Counted from the first letter of the stretch, positions 7,296 to 15,773 are shown. The stretch is DNA of 37,264 nucleotides from an uncultured Solobacterium sp. (GCA_946415785.1 CAMKTV010000010.1:1-37264), one strand, 5' to 3'. Numbers and translations are program-made. The notes: generated from the letters alone by a model not told the origin.

Positions 7296-8489
7296 ATGCA
7301 ATATAGAGAAGATAAACACGGAAACAAACTGTCAATATTAGGCTATGGCTGTATGCGCTTTACAAGCCATGGTGGAAAGATTGATGTTAAAAAAGCAGAA
7401 AAAGAAATAATGGAAGCATATCTAAGTGGTGTCAATTATTTTGACACTGCTTATTTATATCCAGGAAGCGAAGAAACATTAGGAACAATACTACAAAGAA
7501 ACAAGATAAGAGAAAAAGTAAATATTGCGACTAAACTTCCTCAATATATGATTAATAATTCTAAATTAATAGATAAATATTTTAATGAAGAATTAATTAG
7601 ATTAAAAACAGATTATATTGATTATTATTTGATGCATTCACTTACTGACTATGCTCAATGGGAAAAACTAAAAAGTTTTGGAATAATAGAGTGGATCAAA
7701 AATAAAAAAGAAAATGGACAAATAAGAAACATTGGTTTTTCATACCATGGTGGACCAGAAATGTTTATCAAAATATTAAATGACTATAATTGGGATTTTG
7801 CGCAAATTCAATATAACTATCTGGATGAATATAGCCAAGCAGGAAGAAGTGGTCTAGAAGAAGCTAAAAAATTAAATATTCCTTTAATCATTATGGAACC
7901 ATTAAGAGGTGGAACTTTAGCCAACAAACTTCCTGATAGCGTAAAGAAAATGATGAAAAATAACATAAGACATTATTCGCCAGTGAAATGGAGTTTTCTC
8001 TGGCTTTTTGATCAAGAAGGCATAAATGTTGTATTGTCAGGCATGAATTCTTTAGAAATGGTTAAAGAGAATTGTGCTATTGCCGACTATTCAAGATTAA
8101 ACAGTTTTAGTGATGAAGATAGAGAATTTATAAAAGAAGTTGTCAAAGAAATAAAGAAAAGTCAGAAAGTTGGTTGTACAGGATGCAGATATTGTATGCC
8201 TTGTGTAAAAGGGATTGATATTCCTTGTTTGTTTAGTGCATACAATAGAATGTATTATGAATCAAAAATGGCTGGTAGAGTTGAATTTGGAATGGCTTAT
8301 GTTTTAAGAAAAGATGCAGCGTTTGCGGATGCATGTATTAAATGTGGCAAATGTGAAAGTCATTGTCCACAAAAAATAAACATTAGAGAAGAAATCATAA
8401 AAGCCGACAAAGCTTTAAGGCCACTACACATAAAAGTTGCGATTAAAGTATTAAGAGCCTTTATGTTAAGAGGAACAAATAAATATTAA
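7296..8489 (+). CDS. Aldo/keto reductase with C-terminal Fe-S cluster domain
   Basis: 397 residues. Residues 1-275 form an aldo/keto reductase barrel: GYGCMRF near the N-terminus, NYFDTAYLYPGSE with catalytic Asp and Tyr, the Lys in ATKLPQY and the His in YYLMHSL. The C-terminal part carries two Cys clusters (GCTGCRYCMPC and ACIKCGKCESHCP) of ferredoxin type that can hold 4Fe-4S clusters. This fusion is common in anaerobic Firmicutes; it probably transfers electrons between a carbonyl substrate and a redox partner, substrate unknown. There is no Shine-Dalgarno motif before the ATG; only the preceding terminator's T-run and a poor TACTAG box lie there, so the start signal is unclear. Confidence 0.88.
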   Translation: MQYREDKHGNKLSILGYGCMRFTSHGGKIDVKKAEKEIMEAYLSGVNYFDTAYLYPGSEETLGTILQRNKIREKVNIATKLPQYMINNSKLIDKYFNEELIRLKTDYIDYYLMHSLTDYAQWEKLKSFGIIEWIKNKKENGQIRNIGFSYHGGPEMFIKILNDYNWDFAQIQYNYLDEYSQAGRSGLEEAKKLNIPLIIMEPLRGGTLANKLPDSVKKMMKNNIRHYSPVKWSFLWLFDQEGINVVLSGMNSLEMVKENCAIADYSRLNSFSDEDREFIKEVVKEIKKSQKVGCTGCRYCMPCVKGIDIPCLFSAYNRMYYESKMAGRVEFGMAYVLRKDAAFADACIKCGKCESHCPQKINIREEIIKADKALRPLHIKVAIKVLRAFMLRGTNKY

Positions 8490-8527
8490 ATAAAATGTTT
8501 TAAAATAGAATAGAAAAGAGAAAATAT

Positions 8528-10192
8528 ATGAAAAAGACAAGAAAAGTATTATTAATTATCTTAATCATTCTATTATTGTTAGTTTGTGCTGCATTAGTTT
8601 ATCTTTTATTCTTCTATAATGCTAAACCTAAAACACAGACAAAATATTTAGCCAGTGATAAAACAGTTGTCTATGTCTTAAACAAAGATGAAGAAGAAGC
8701 ATCTTTCATTAGAGGCAACACAATTGAAGTATCAGAAAAGATAAAAAAGATAGGAGATGTTGATTATCTTAAAGCTTATATAGATGATGAACTTTATTAT
8801 GTTCTTGAAGAAAATCTGGTTGATGAAAAGGAAGATGCTGTTTTAGAAAAACTATTATGGGTATATCGTACATGCAGTGTCTATAAAGACCAAGAAGGCA
8901 GTAAGTTAAATGGCCTAATCAAAAAAGGTGAAGAAATATTAATCACATCTCATTCACCATTAAAAGAAGATGGCACAGTAGACAGATATGGATTTGACGG
9001 TGGCTATGTTTTGAATAAATATTTAACAGCTGATGAAGCATACGCAAAAAATAATAATGATTCTAGCTACAGTAAATATTTCCTAGAACGCACAAATGAC
9101 CCATATGGAGCAGGCTCTGCCAGCAGTCTAGATTATTATGAAAATGAAAAACCAGAATTTGCGGATAATGTTATGCCTGATGTTTGTCAGACATTATATA
9201 TAAATAAAGATGCTTTATATGATATTGAAGATTATATTGAATATGCTTTAAGCACTAATGTGAACAGTTTCGTTATTGATATTCGTGATTCGCATATTGT
9301 TACATATGCTTCACCAATAATGAAAGAAGAATCACCAAGCGGTTATGATGCAGCAGCTTTCAGTAAAGAAGAGTTTATTGAAAAAGTCAAAAAATGTAAA
9401 GATGCCGGACTATATGTAATAGCCCGTATCACAGTATTCAAAGATTCAAATTTCATGAAAGATCATCCTGAATATGCCATCTTAGATTTATATGACAATA
9501 ATGAACCATTTTTATATGGTGGTGCTTATTGGCCTAGTGCATATTGCAGGGAAGTGTGGGAATACAATGTCGAGTTATCTAAAGAATGTATTGAAGATAT
9601 TGGTTTTAATGAAATCCAATATGATTATGTCAGATTCCCTGAACAAATTGACTATTTCGCTGATGTCTTAAATGCTTTAGATTTAAGAAACGAATATAAT
9701 GAAACACGCGCTGAAGCTATTCAAAGATTTTTAATGTATGCTGCTGATGAGGTGCATTCAGTTGGTGGCTATGTATCGGCTGATGTCTTTGGTGAAACAG
9801 CAGAAGGCTATGTATGTGCATATGGACAATATTGGCCAGCCATCTCAAATGTTGTGGATGTCATTTCACCTATGCCATATCCCGATCATTTTAGTGCTCA
9901 TTTTTATGGAATTGAAGAAGTTGTCTGGGAAGTACCATATAAATTATTGACAATTTGGGGCGGCAATGCCAAAAGGCAGCAGGCTCTAACGCCTACACCA
10001 GCCAAAGTCAGAGCCTATATTCAAGGCTATAACGCAATTTATGAGCCATTCGTCTTCTATGATAATGATAAGCTTGATGAACAAATCAGAGCTTTAATTG
10101 ACAGCGGCATCTATGATGGCTATATTGTATGGAATTCGGGTTCATTTATTGACACTTATGAGCTCTTTAAAGAGGCCCTTTCTAGCTATTAA
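8528..10192 (+). CDS. DUF4015-type putative glycoside hydrolase, membrane-anchored
   Basis: 554 residues. A hydrophobic segment at about 7-30 (VLLIILIILLLLVCAALVYLL) anchors the protein in the membrane with its bulk outside. Residues about 45-170 look like two small SH3-like modules (WVYRTCSVYKDQEGS is typical). The rest (about 215-550) is a DUF4015 TIM-barrel domain: INSFVIDIRD-like strand, YVIARITVFKD, EIQYDYVRFP (the hallmark), SADVFGETAEGY and the end GYIVWNSGS. Members are predicted wall or polysaccharide hydrolases related to GH families, with activity largely unproven. The ATG is preceded by a weak AAAAGAGAA. A strong terminator follows. Confidence 0.85.
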   Translation: MKKTRKVLLIILIILLLLVCAALVYLLFFYNAKPKTQTKYLASDKTVVYVLNKDEEEASFIRGNTIEVSEKIKKIGDVDYLKAYIDDELYYVLEENLVDEKEDAVLEKLLWVYRTCSVYKDQEGSKLNGLIKKGEEILITSHSPLKEDGTVDRYGFDGGYVLNKYLTADEAYAKNNNDSSYSKYFLERTNDPYGAGSASSLDYYENEKPEFADNVMPDVCQTLYINKDALYDIEDYIEYALSTNVNSFVIDIRDSHIVTYASPIMKEESPSGYDAAAFSKEEFIEKVKKCKDAGLYVIARITVFKDSNFMKDHPEYAILDLYDNNEPFLYGGAYWPSAYCREVWEYNVELSKECIEDIGFNEIQYDYVRFPEQIDYFADVLNALDLRNEYNETRAEAIQRFLMYAADEVHSVGGYVSADVFGETAEGYVCAYGQYWPAISNVVDVISPMPYPDHFSAHFYGIEEVVWEVPYKLLTIWGGNAKRQQALTPTPAKVRAYIQGYNAIYEPFVFYDNDKLDEQIRALIDSGIYDGYIVWNSGSFIDTYELFKEALSSY

Positions 10193-10215
10193 CTGACAAA
10201 AAATTAAAAAAATTA

Positions 10216-10246
10216 AAAAAATCCTCAAAAAAGTGAGGATTTTTTA
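10216..10246. terminator. Bidirectional-looking terminator ahead of the pilus operon
   Basis: AAAATCCTCA (10218-10227), loop AAAAAG, TGAGGATTTT (10234-10243), with an A-rich 5' side and a T-run at the 3' side. It isolates the pilus operon from the hydrolase gene. Confidence 0.9.
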
Positions 10247-10292
10247 GTGTTTGTCGGTAATAAAGAATTATAGGGACTAGAAAGGAGAGCTT

Positions 10293-10457
10293 ATGAAATC
10301 ATTATTTGAAGAATATGGATTTGTGATGATTGCGGCTATTGTTGTAGTTGCATTACTTGTAGTCGGAACTGGTTTAACATCTGTTTTTGACCAAGATGTA
10401 AACAACGTAATGAGCGGCATTAGTCAAAAAGTACAAGATAACATAGATCTACCATAA
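10293..10457 (+). CDS. Flp-like major pilin candidate (54 residues)
   Basis: ATG at 10293 with AAAGGAG (10281-10287) five bases upstream; stop at 10455-10457. The protein begins MKSLFEEYGFVMIAA, followed by a hydrophobic helix to about residue 30 and a short amphipathic tail (QDVNNVMSGISQKVQ). Size and layout match Flp1-like type IVb pilins of Gram-positive Tad loci: short N-terminus with Glu just before the hydrophobic helix. However, the usual Gly cleavage site before the Glu-Tyr motif is missing. First gene of the operon and directly upstream of the ATPase gene, where Tad systems place the abundant pilin. Three other small proteins in the operon share its N-terminal motif. Confidence 0.72.
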   Translation: MKSLFEEYGFVMIAAIVVVALLVVGTGLTSVFDQDVNNVMSGISQKVQDNIDLP

Positions 10458-10471
10458 TAAGGAGGTAACAG

Positions 10472-11563
10472 ATGGCATTAGAAGTTAAAGAGGAATTATT
10501 TAAAGAATTATGGCCCTATATCGTTGATGATGATGTGACAGATATAAAATGGAATGGTTCCGCATTATGGCTTACTGATTTAAATAAAGGAAGATATGTT
10601 GAAGATATAAAACTATCTGATGAATGGCTACAGATTTTCACTAATTTAGTTGCTAATTCGGTTAATGAAAACTTCAATATTTCCAAGCCTTCTTTACAGG
10701 CTGAAACGGATGAACTAAGAATACAAGCTGTTCATAATAGTGTTTCAGGCAATAATGCCATCTGCTTAGCCATTCGTAAAACGCCGCCCTGTGCAAGACT
10801 TCTAAAACAGGATCTTTTAAAAAGCGGCTACGCGAGTGAATTTGTATTGAAACTGTTGCCTTGTTTAATGCGTGCAAGATTATCAGGTGTAATAACTGGA
10901 GATGTTGGTGCAGGAAAAACAGAATTAGAAAAATACTTATGTTGTTTTATTCCTAATAACGATCCAATTGTAACTGTTGAAGATACACTGGAAATGAAAT
11001 TAAAAAGTCTATATCCTCAAAAAGATATTTATTCATTAAAGATATCAGACAATTATTCCAATGAACAGGCCATCAGAGATGCTTTAAGATTAAACACTAA
11101 GTGGCTCATCATATCAGAATCAAGAGGAAGAGAAATATTAAGAATTATTGAAGGCGCATCTTCGGGCTGTGTTGCCCTGACATCAATTCATGCAGAAAAT
11201 GTATGGGAAGTCCCTGACCGCATTTTAAACATGGCAGGAGATAATGCCAGAACAGGACTTGAAAATGATATTTATACTTTCTTTGATTACGCAATTAAAG
11301 TCAAAGCAGAATATTCTAATACAGGCGTCAAAAGAAGTATAGATCAAATCTGTTTCTTTGATCGCAAAGATAAAAATAATATATGCAAGATTATTCTAAA
11401 AGATGGAAGTCCACAAAAGACAATGATACCTGAAAGAATATATAAGAAATTCTATGAGAATAAAGAAAAAGAATTTATCAATGCGTATATTGATTTTCTA
11501 AAAGAAGATAGAAAGGTTGATTTAATTAACGATGAAAAATATATTAAAGAGATACAGTATTAA
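10472..11563 (+). CDS. Tad-like secretion ATPase (CpaF/TadA family)
   Basis: 363 residues; an ideal AAGGAGGT sits at 10459-10466. Belongs to the VirB11/CpaF group of hexameric ATPases that drive pilus assembly from the cytoplasm. Seen: an N-terminal domain (1-115), Walker A GDVGAGKT (143-150), Asp box VTVEDTLEM, a Walker B-like WLIISESRGREI with the catalytic Glu at about 216, and the His box ALTSIHAEN (His 240). The usual GEVRG of CpaF reads SESRG here. The N-terminal region is shorter than in proteobacterial TadA and there is no extra FHA part. About 32 bases overlap the next gene, suggesting translational coupling. Confidence 0.88.
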   Translation: MALEVKEELFKELWPYIVDDDVTDIKWNGSALWLTDLNKGRYVEDIKLSDEWLQIFTNLVANSVNENFNISKPSLQAETDELRIQAVHNSVSGNNAICLAIRKTPPCARLLKQDLLKSGYASEFVLKLLPCLMRARLSGVITGDVGAGKTELEKYLCCFIPNNDPIVTVEDTLEMKLKSLYPQKDIYSLKISDNYSNEQAIRDALRLNTKWLIISESRGREILRIIEGASSGCVALTSIHAENVWEVPDRILNMAGDNARTGLENDIYTFFDYAIKVKAEYSNTGVKRSIDQICFFDRKDKNNICKIILKDGSPQKTMIPERIYKKFYENKEKEFINAYIDFLKEDRKVDLINDEKYIKEIQY

Positions 11564-13028
11564 AGAAATTAAAAATGATATACAAAAATATGGTTTTAAT
11601 TATCACACCAAAGATTTTCTGATTGAAGCTTTTGTGCTAATGGCCATTGTAATCTTTATCGCTTATATTTCTCATCTTAAATTTCAATATATTTTAGTTT
11701 TATTATTATTGACCATTCTTTTGATTCCAACATTGATTAGTTCCTGGTTTAAACAGAATTATAATATTAAGCGCTTTTCTCTTTTGACAGAATATCTGAC
11801 TAATATCATTCCTATTTTTGTCCAAAAGACAAAGATACGTTTCTGTCTAGGTGAATTGTTTGATATTACAAGCGGACATATGAAAGAAACAATTAAAAGA
11901 GCTATTGATTATATCGATAATACTGTTGATGATCCTGATTTACATAAAAATGCCTTAAAGATAATTGAAGAAGAATATCCCAATTCTCGTGTTATTTCAG
12001 CACATAAGATTTTACTCAGTATTGAATCAGCCAATTCACTTTCCTATGAGGGCGTATGTGCCAATATGTATGAAGACATTGAGAAATGGGTAAAAAGAGT
12101 CTATACATTCCAAAAAGATTTAAAGAACAGAAGAGGCAAATTATTAATATTATGTGTTGCAGCACTTTTCATGAACAGCATATTAGTCTATTTATATTCA
12201 ACAAGTTCTTTCTTAAGTGATTTTGTCTATGAACCTGTTTATCAGATATCGACATTGATATTTATCGCCAGTGTTTTAATCACGATTACAGTTGTATTAA
12301 CTAAACTTCATGGTGAATGGTTAATCAATGATACTGAATATTTAGATGATGAATATTTAAAAAAGAAATACCAAAGATATAAGAAAGGGAAGCCTGTCAT
12401 CAAAGCTATTAATATCATTATCTTTATATGGATTTTATTGACAGGTGCTTGTTTCTTCTATTTAAAGAAAGCATTATTTGGAACAGTTATCTGTCTATAT
12501 GCTTTTATTATTCTGTTTAATCCATTTATCAGATATAAATCTACATCTAAATATCTGTCAAAAGCACTCACAATAGAATTTCCTGTATGGCTTAGAGAAA
12601 TATCATTAAATTTAAATAATTATACAGTTTTAAACGCTATTGAATATTCACAGAATATGGCATCTTATCCTTTAAGAAAAGAAATCAGAAAATTTTTAAA
12701 TGAAGCTAAAAAAGATCCAACATCAGTTAAGCCCTATAATAATTTTTTAAATGAATTTGATTTAGAAGATGCGAAAGCCAGCATGAAAGTTTTATATGCG
12801 ATAGGCAATATTGGAAAAGAAGATGTTTCCAAAAGAATATCAAATCTGATTGTGCGCAATCAAGAAATGTTAGACAAAGCAGAAACAATTAGAAATGAAG
12901 ATTCCATAGGAGGCATTGAATCAATTGGCTATGTTCCTATCGTCTTATTAACAGGACAAATGTTAGTAACGATGTTTTCAATGTTTTCTTTTATCATGGC
13001 AAATATCTCTCAGGCAATTAATATATGA
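11532..13028 (+). CDS. Fused TadB-TadC-like pilus platform protein
   Basis: 498 residues. Hydrophobic segments at about 31-47, 52-70, 204-223, 239-257, 292-311, 313-332 and 467-490 flank two soluble cytoplasmic blocks (75-200 and 335-465). That is the pattern of two type II secretion F (T2SF) modules in tandem. Tad loci normally encode two separate platform proteins, TadB and TadC, of about 300 residues each; this single, more compact polypeptide appears to do both jobs. Role: inner-membrane platform on which the ATPase turns pilin subunits into a fibre. It overlaps the ATPase gene by 32 bases and the next gene by ATGA. Family assignment rests on topology and position; motif identity is low. 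Confidence 0.72.
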   Translation: MKNILKRYSIKEIKNDIQKYGFNYHTKDFLIEAFVLMAIVIFIAYISHLKFQYILVLLLLTILLIPTLISSWFKQNYNIKRFSLLTEYLTNIIPIFVQKTKIRFCLGELFDITSGHMKETIKRAIDYIDNTVDDPDLHKNALKIIEEEYPNSRVISAHKILLSIESANSLSYEGVCANMYEDIEKWVKRVYTFQKDLKNRRGKLLILCVAALFMNSILVYLYSTSSFLSDFVYEPVYQISTLIFIASVLITITVVLTKLHGEWLINDTEYLDDEYLKKKYQRYKKGKPVIKAINIIIFIWILLTGACFFYLKKALFGTVICLYAFIILFNPFIRYKSTSKYLSKALTIEFPVWLREISLNLNNYTVLNAIEYSQNMASYPLRKEIRKFLNEAKKDPTSVKPYNNFLNEFDLEDAKASMKVLYAIGNIGKEDVSKRISNLIVRNQEMLDKAETIRNEDSIGGIESIGYVPIVLLTGQMLVTMFSMFSFIMANISQAINI

Positions 13029-13432
13029 GAATAGTAGTTAGAATATTTGGCTTAACAATCATTGGTGTATTAGTAAGTATTACAATAATTCATACTTTCA
13101 GTATCAATATTCATCTTGATGAATTAGAAAAGATCAGTTCATTAGCGATGAGTAATACTCAAATTGTGATGCAGGAAGCAATTGAAGATCGCCTGTTTGG
13201 CACAAACAATGCCAGAAGAAAAATTGAAAGTGATGAAGAATACATCGCTTTATATAAAGATAATCTGAATAAATTAATCGGTACAGAAAGCGAATATAGA
13301 ATAGCAGATTATTATGTTGATTATTATAAAGGCTTAATATATGTGGATGTAATTTGTGAATATAAAACTTTGTTTAAAGAAACAAAATATCTGGAAAAGA
13401 AATTAATAAATATTATTGATGTGATTGAATGA
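13025..13432 (+). CDS. TadE-like minor pilin/pseudopilin candidate
   Basis: 135 residues. One hydrophobic segment near the N-terminus (about 7-26, IFGLTIIGVLVSITIIHTF), then a soluble domain ending in a hydrophobic-charged alternation (YKGLIYVDVICEYKTLF). Topology matches TadE/TadF-like minor pilins, though no cleavage motif is visible. The residues after the membrane helix (LDELEKISSLAMSNTQIVMQEA) are probably a continuation of the helix. Starts in the ATGA overlap with the platform gene and ends in an ATGA overlap with the next, so it is translationally coupled on both sides. Confidence 0.6.
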   Translation: MRIVVRIFGLTIIGVLVSITIIHTFSINIHLDELEKISSLAMSNTQIVMQEAIEDRLFGTNNARRKIESDEEYIALYKDNLNKLIGTESEYRIADYYVDYYKGLIYVDVICEYKTLFKETKYLEKKLINIIDVIE

Positions 13433-14778
13433 TGAAAAGAATAATAAAGATTATATTTATATGTGTATTATTAATATTATTTGATAAGCCTGTTTTTGCG
13501 CAAATACAGTTGCCTTTAGGATATAGTGAATGGGACATCATCAGTAACAATGATGAAAATGAAATAAGCGCCATTCAATATGGAAGGATGTTACCAAAAC
13601 AGTGGTCTGCGTATCAAAGTGAAATACCAGATACACCATATTATAAAGTTGGTGAAAAAAAGACATTGCATTATGCTTATGAAGATTTTGATAAAAAACA
13701 TTTCTGGCAAGATGCAGATGAAAAGGTTTTATTCACTTGGGACTTTAAAGAAAAATCAAGGATAACATATTTCTATGCGGATGTAGATGCATATGTTAAA
13801 GAAACATATGACAAATATATTGGCCCACCATTAAGACTGTATTGTGATGGCAAACTAATAAGCAGCATTAAAGAACATGATTGTTTAAAAAACTGGAATC
13901 CTGAAATAGATTGCCAGTGTACTCTATTACAGTTAGAAATGAAAAGTGCTAACAGCAATGGCAGAAATGAGACATGTATTGTAGGTACCTGGGCAATAAC
14001 ACAGGTCGATCAATATAGCTATGTAGTTTCATGGAACGAAGGAAGTGACTGGCGCTTTGATAAAGAATATGAACATCTCTATGGCGAAGATAGCCAGATT
14101 CCAACCCAAAGAACAGTTTATTCTCATCCAATAATTTATAACATCTATTATGATTTGGATGGAGGAGAGTTATTAGAAGAAGCCAAAAATACATATACTG
14201 TCTTACAAGAAGTGAAACTGCCTTCAGCCAAAAAGAAAGGACATGAATTTATATCATGGCTTAAAGATGGAATAGAAATATCAGAAATAAAAAAAGGAAA
14301 TTATGGCGATATCTATTTAAAAGCCAGATATGAAAGAAAAAATCCTAATATATCTGCAGGATATGTCTATTTTGATCAAGATGATAAGTTCATAAATATT
14401 GATGAATTATTAATATTAGTCAAAGCACAAGCTACTGATGAACTTGATGGAGATATCAGTAAAAATATAATTGTCGATTATATTGATTATGAAGTTGATG
14501 GAAAAATCAGAAGGCCATCATATTTAGATATCAGTAAGGCACAAAATGTTGAAATCAGTTTTTCAATAATCAACAGTGGTGGCAAGAAAGCCAATATAAA
14601 AAAGAATTATTATATTTTAGGTAAAGGGCAACAGATAGATTCTTTAGATGATATAAAGATTTATTCTCGTTTTATAAAAGAAGAATATCAAGATACTTTA
14701 GATATAAATTCTATTTGGAGGCAAAGTACCTATCAGGAATCATTAAAGAGCGCTTTTGAAAAAGCGAAAGGAGATTAA
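13429..14778 (+). CDS. Secreted protein with InlB/Flg_new-type repeat, pilus-associated
   Basis: 449 residues. A cleavable signal peptide (basic MMKRIIK, hydrophobic core, PVFA|QIQ) exports it. Residues about 25-230 form a Tyr/Trp-rich domain I do not recognise, including CIVGTWAITQVDQYSYVVSW. Residues about 236-304 match the small repeat found in InlB and many Firmicutes surface proteins (YYDLDGGELLEE ... GHEFISWLKDG ... YLKARYE). Residues about 320-400 look like an Ig-like domain (ATDELDGDISKNIIVDYID). There is no LPXTG or C-terminal anchor. Located between the TadE-like gene and the small pilins in one operon, it may be an adhesin or tip protein of the pilus; that role is inferred from position. 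ATG at 13429 or 13432. Confidence 0.7.
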   Translation: MMKRIIKIIFICVLLILFDKPVFAQIQLPLGYSEWDIISNNDENEISAIQYGRMLPKQWSAYQSEIPDTPYYKVGEKKTLHYAYEDFDKKHFWQDADEKVLFTWDFKEKSRITYFYADVDAYVKETYDKYIGPPLRLYCDGKLISSIKEHDCLKNWNPEIDCQCTLLQLEMKSANSNGRNETCIVGTWAITQVDQYSYVVSWNEGSDWRFDKEYEHLYGEDSQIPTQRTVYSHPIIYNIYYDLDGGELLEEAKNTYTVLQEVKLPSAKKKGHEFISWLKDGIEISEIKKGNYGDIYLKARYERKNPNISAGYVYFDQDDKFINIDELLILVKAQATDELDGDISKNIIVDYIDYEVDGKIRRPSYLDISKAQNVEISFSIINSGGKKANIKKNYYILGKGQQIDSLDDIKIYSRFIKEEYQDTLDINSIWRQSTYQESLKSAFEKAKGD

Positions 14779-14925
14779 ATGCGTAGATTGTTTTCAAATT
14801 ATGGATTGTTTATGTTGGCATCATTATGTAGCTTTTTAAGTTTAAATATCTTCTTTAAAACATTATCTGTTAATCAATATTCAATTTATGAGATTATCAA
14901 GGTCTGGATTAATACATTGATATGA
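14779..14925 (+). CDS. Small pilin-like protein (48 residues)
   Basis: ATG at 14779 preceded by AAAGGAG. Sequence begins MRRLFSNYGLFMLASL, followed by a hydrophobic helix and an amphipathic tail (YEIIKVWINTLI). Shares the 'R/K-x-L-F-x-x-Y-G-x-x-M-L' start with the proteins at 10293, 14922 and 15666. Its stop overlaps the next start (ATGA at 14922). Too short for most gene finders. Probably a minor pilin or assembly factor; inferred from motif and operon position. Confidence 0.65.
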   Translation: MRRLFSNYGLFMLASLCSFLSLNIFFKTLSVNQYSIYEIIKVWINTLI

Positions 14926-15359
14926 AAAGATTGTTTGAAGAATATGGTGATGTAATGTTGTCAGCCACAATTTCCATTATTATTGTCTTGTTGTTTGTAG
15001 GCACAATAATAACGACATTATTGAATCAAAATATAAAGATCTTAGGTGAAAATACTGTTCAAAGTATTACATATAAGGCACAAGGTAAAATCGGTATTAG
15101 GACATTTAAGGCAAAAGATATTTTGATTAAACAAGGAGAAGAAATAAACTATCTAGATCGTATTGAAGCGATGAATAATCGTGGTGATTATGGCGGAAAC
15201 GATGAAGACATTAGAAGTTATGTCACTATTTATAATCAGATTGACAATAATGAAATAGGCGAAAAAGAAATAATATATGCATTAAGATATAATGGACAAA
15301 CGCAATTTTTAAAAGCTAAATTAATAGTGATTGGAGAAGAAGATGAAAACAACAATTGA
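14922..15359 (+). CDS. Minor pilin with 'LFEEYG' N-terminus (145 residues)
   Basis: Starts MKRLFEEYGDVMLSATISII, nearly the same first nine residues as the 54-residue Flp-like pilin, then a hydrophobic helix to about residue 34. Unlike the others it has a ~110-residue soluble domain: AQGKIGIRTFKAKDILIKQG, an acidic/Gly stretch, and alternating beta-like segments near the end (EIIYALRYNGQTQFLKAKLIVIG). This fits a minor pilin with a globular head exposed outside. ATGA overlap with the upstream small pilin and a 17-base overlap with the next gene. Confidence 0.7.
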   Translation: MKRLFEEYGDVMLSATISIIIVLLFVGTIITTLLNQNIKILGENTVQSITYKAQGKIGIRTFKAKDILIKQGEEINYLDRIEAMNNRGDYGGNDEDIRSYVTIYNQIDNNEIGEKEIIYALRYNGQTQFLKAKLIVIGEEDENNN

Positions 15360-15669
15360 ACATACTGCCACAATGATTGTCATGTTTATACTGGTTTTTC
15401 TTTTTACTTCCATCATGACAATAGGCTTACAGATTCTTGATGCACGCCTAATACATACCAGTGGAATAGAAAGATTACAATCATCTTATTACAATGTAAG
15501 CATTGATGAATTAAATGAAGAATTAAAAGAAGGCTGGTATTTTGAAATAAAAGAATTGTCTTCTATAAATACAAGAAAGGATTATGAAGTAGCATTAAAT
15601 TACAGAATTGAAATACCTTTATTTAATGCGACAAGTTTTAAAGGAAGAATAGTAGGTTACGCAAGATGA
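15343..15669 (+). CDS. TadE-like minor pilin candidate (108 residues)
   Basis: Start at ATG 15343, with GGAGAA (15333-15338) upstream; an in-frame TTG at 15331 lies too close to that site. Begins MKTTIEHTATMIVMFILVFLF, a hydrophobic helix, then about 80 soluble residues (LIHTSGIERLQSSYYNVS ... ALNYRIEIPLFN). Pattern is that of TadE/TadG-type minor pilins, with Glu at position 6 just before the helix, as Glu5 in type IV pilins. Its stop overlaps the next ATG (ATGA). Confidence 0.62.
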   Translation: MKTTIEHTATMIVMFILVFLFTSIMTIGLQILDARLIHTSGIERLQSSYYNVSIDELNEELKEGWYFEIKELSSINTRKDYEVALNYRIEIPLFNATSFKGRIVGYAR

Positions 15670-15773
15670 AAGAATTAATTGAAGAATATGGTGAAACGAT
15701 ATTAGAATATGGCAGTATCGCAATATTTATTGAACTATTTGAAAAAATCATGAAGATGATTTTGGCTATTTAA
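15666..15773 (+). CDS. Mini-pilin-like peptide (35 residues), last gene of the pilus operon
   Basis: Starts in an ATGA overlap with the TadE-like gene. Sequence MKELIEEYGETILEYGSIAI, followed by FIELFEKIMKMILAI and a stop at 15771-15773. It carries the same N-terminal signature as the three other small proteins, with the EYG motif repeated seven residues later. Overlap-coupled start, correct frame and motif argue that it is translated. The -35 box of the T-box promoter overlaps its end. Confidence 0.6.
   Translation: MKELIEEYGETILEYGSIAIFIELFEKIMKMILAI

Noticed and set aside
10251-10274. Promoter TTGTCG/TATAGG for the pilus operon
   Set aside because: The spacer would be only 12 bases; I could not place a convincing promoter there.
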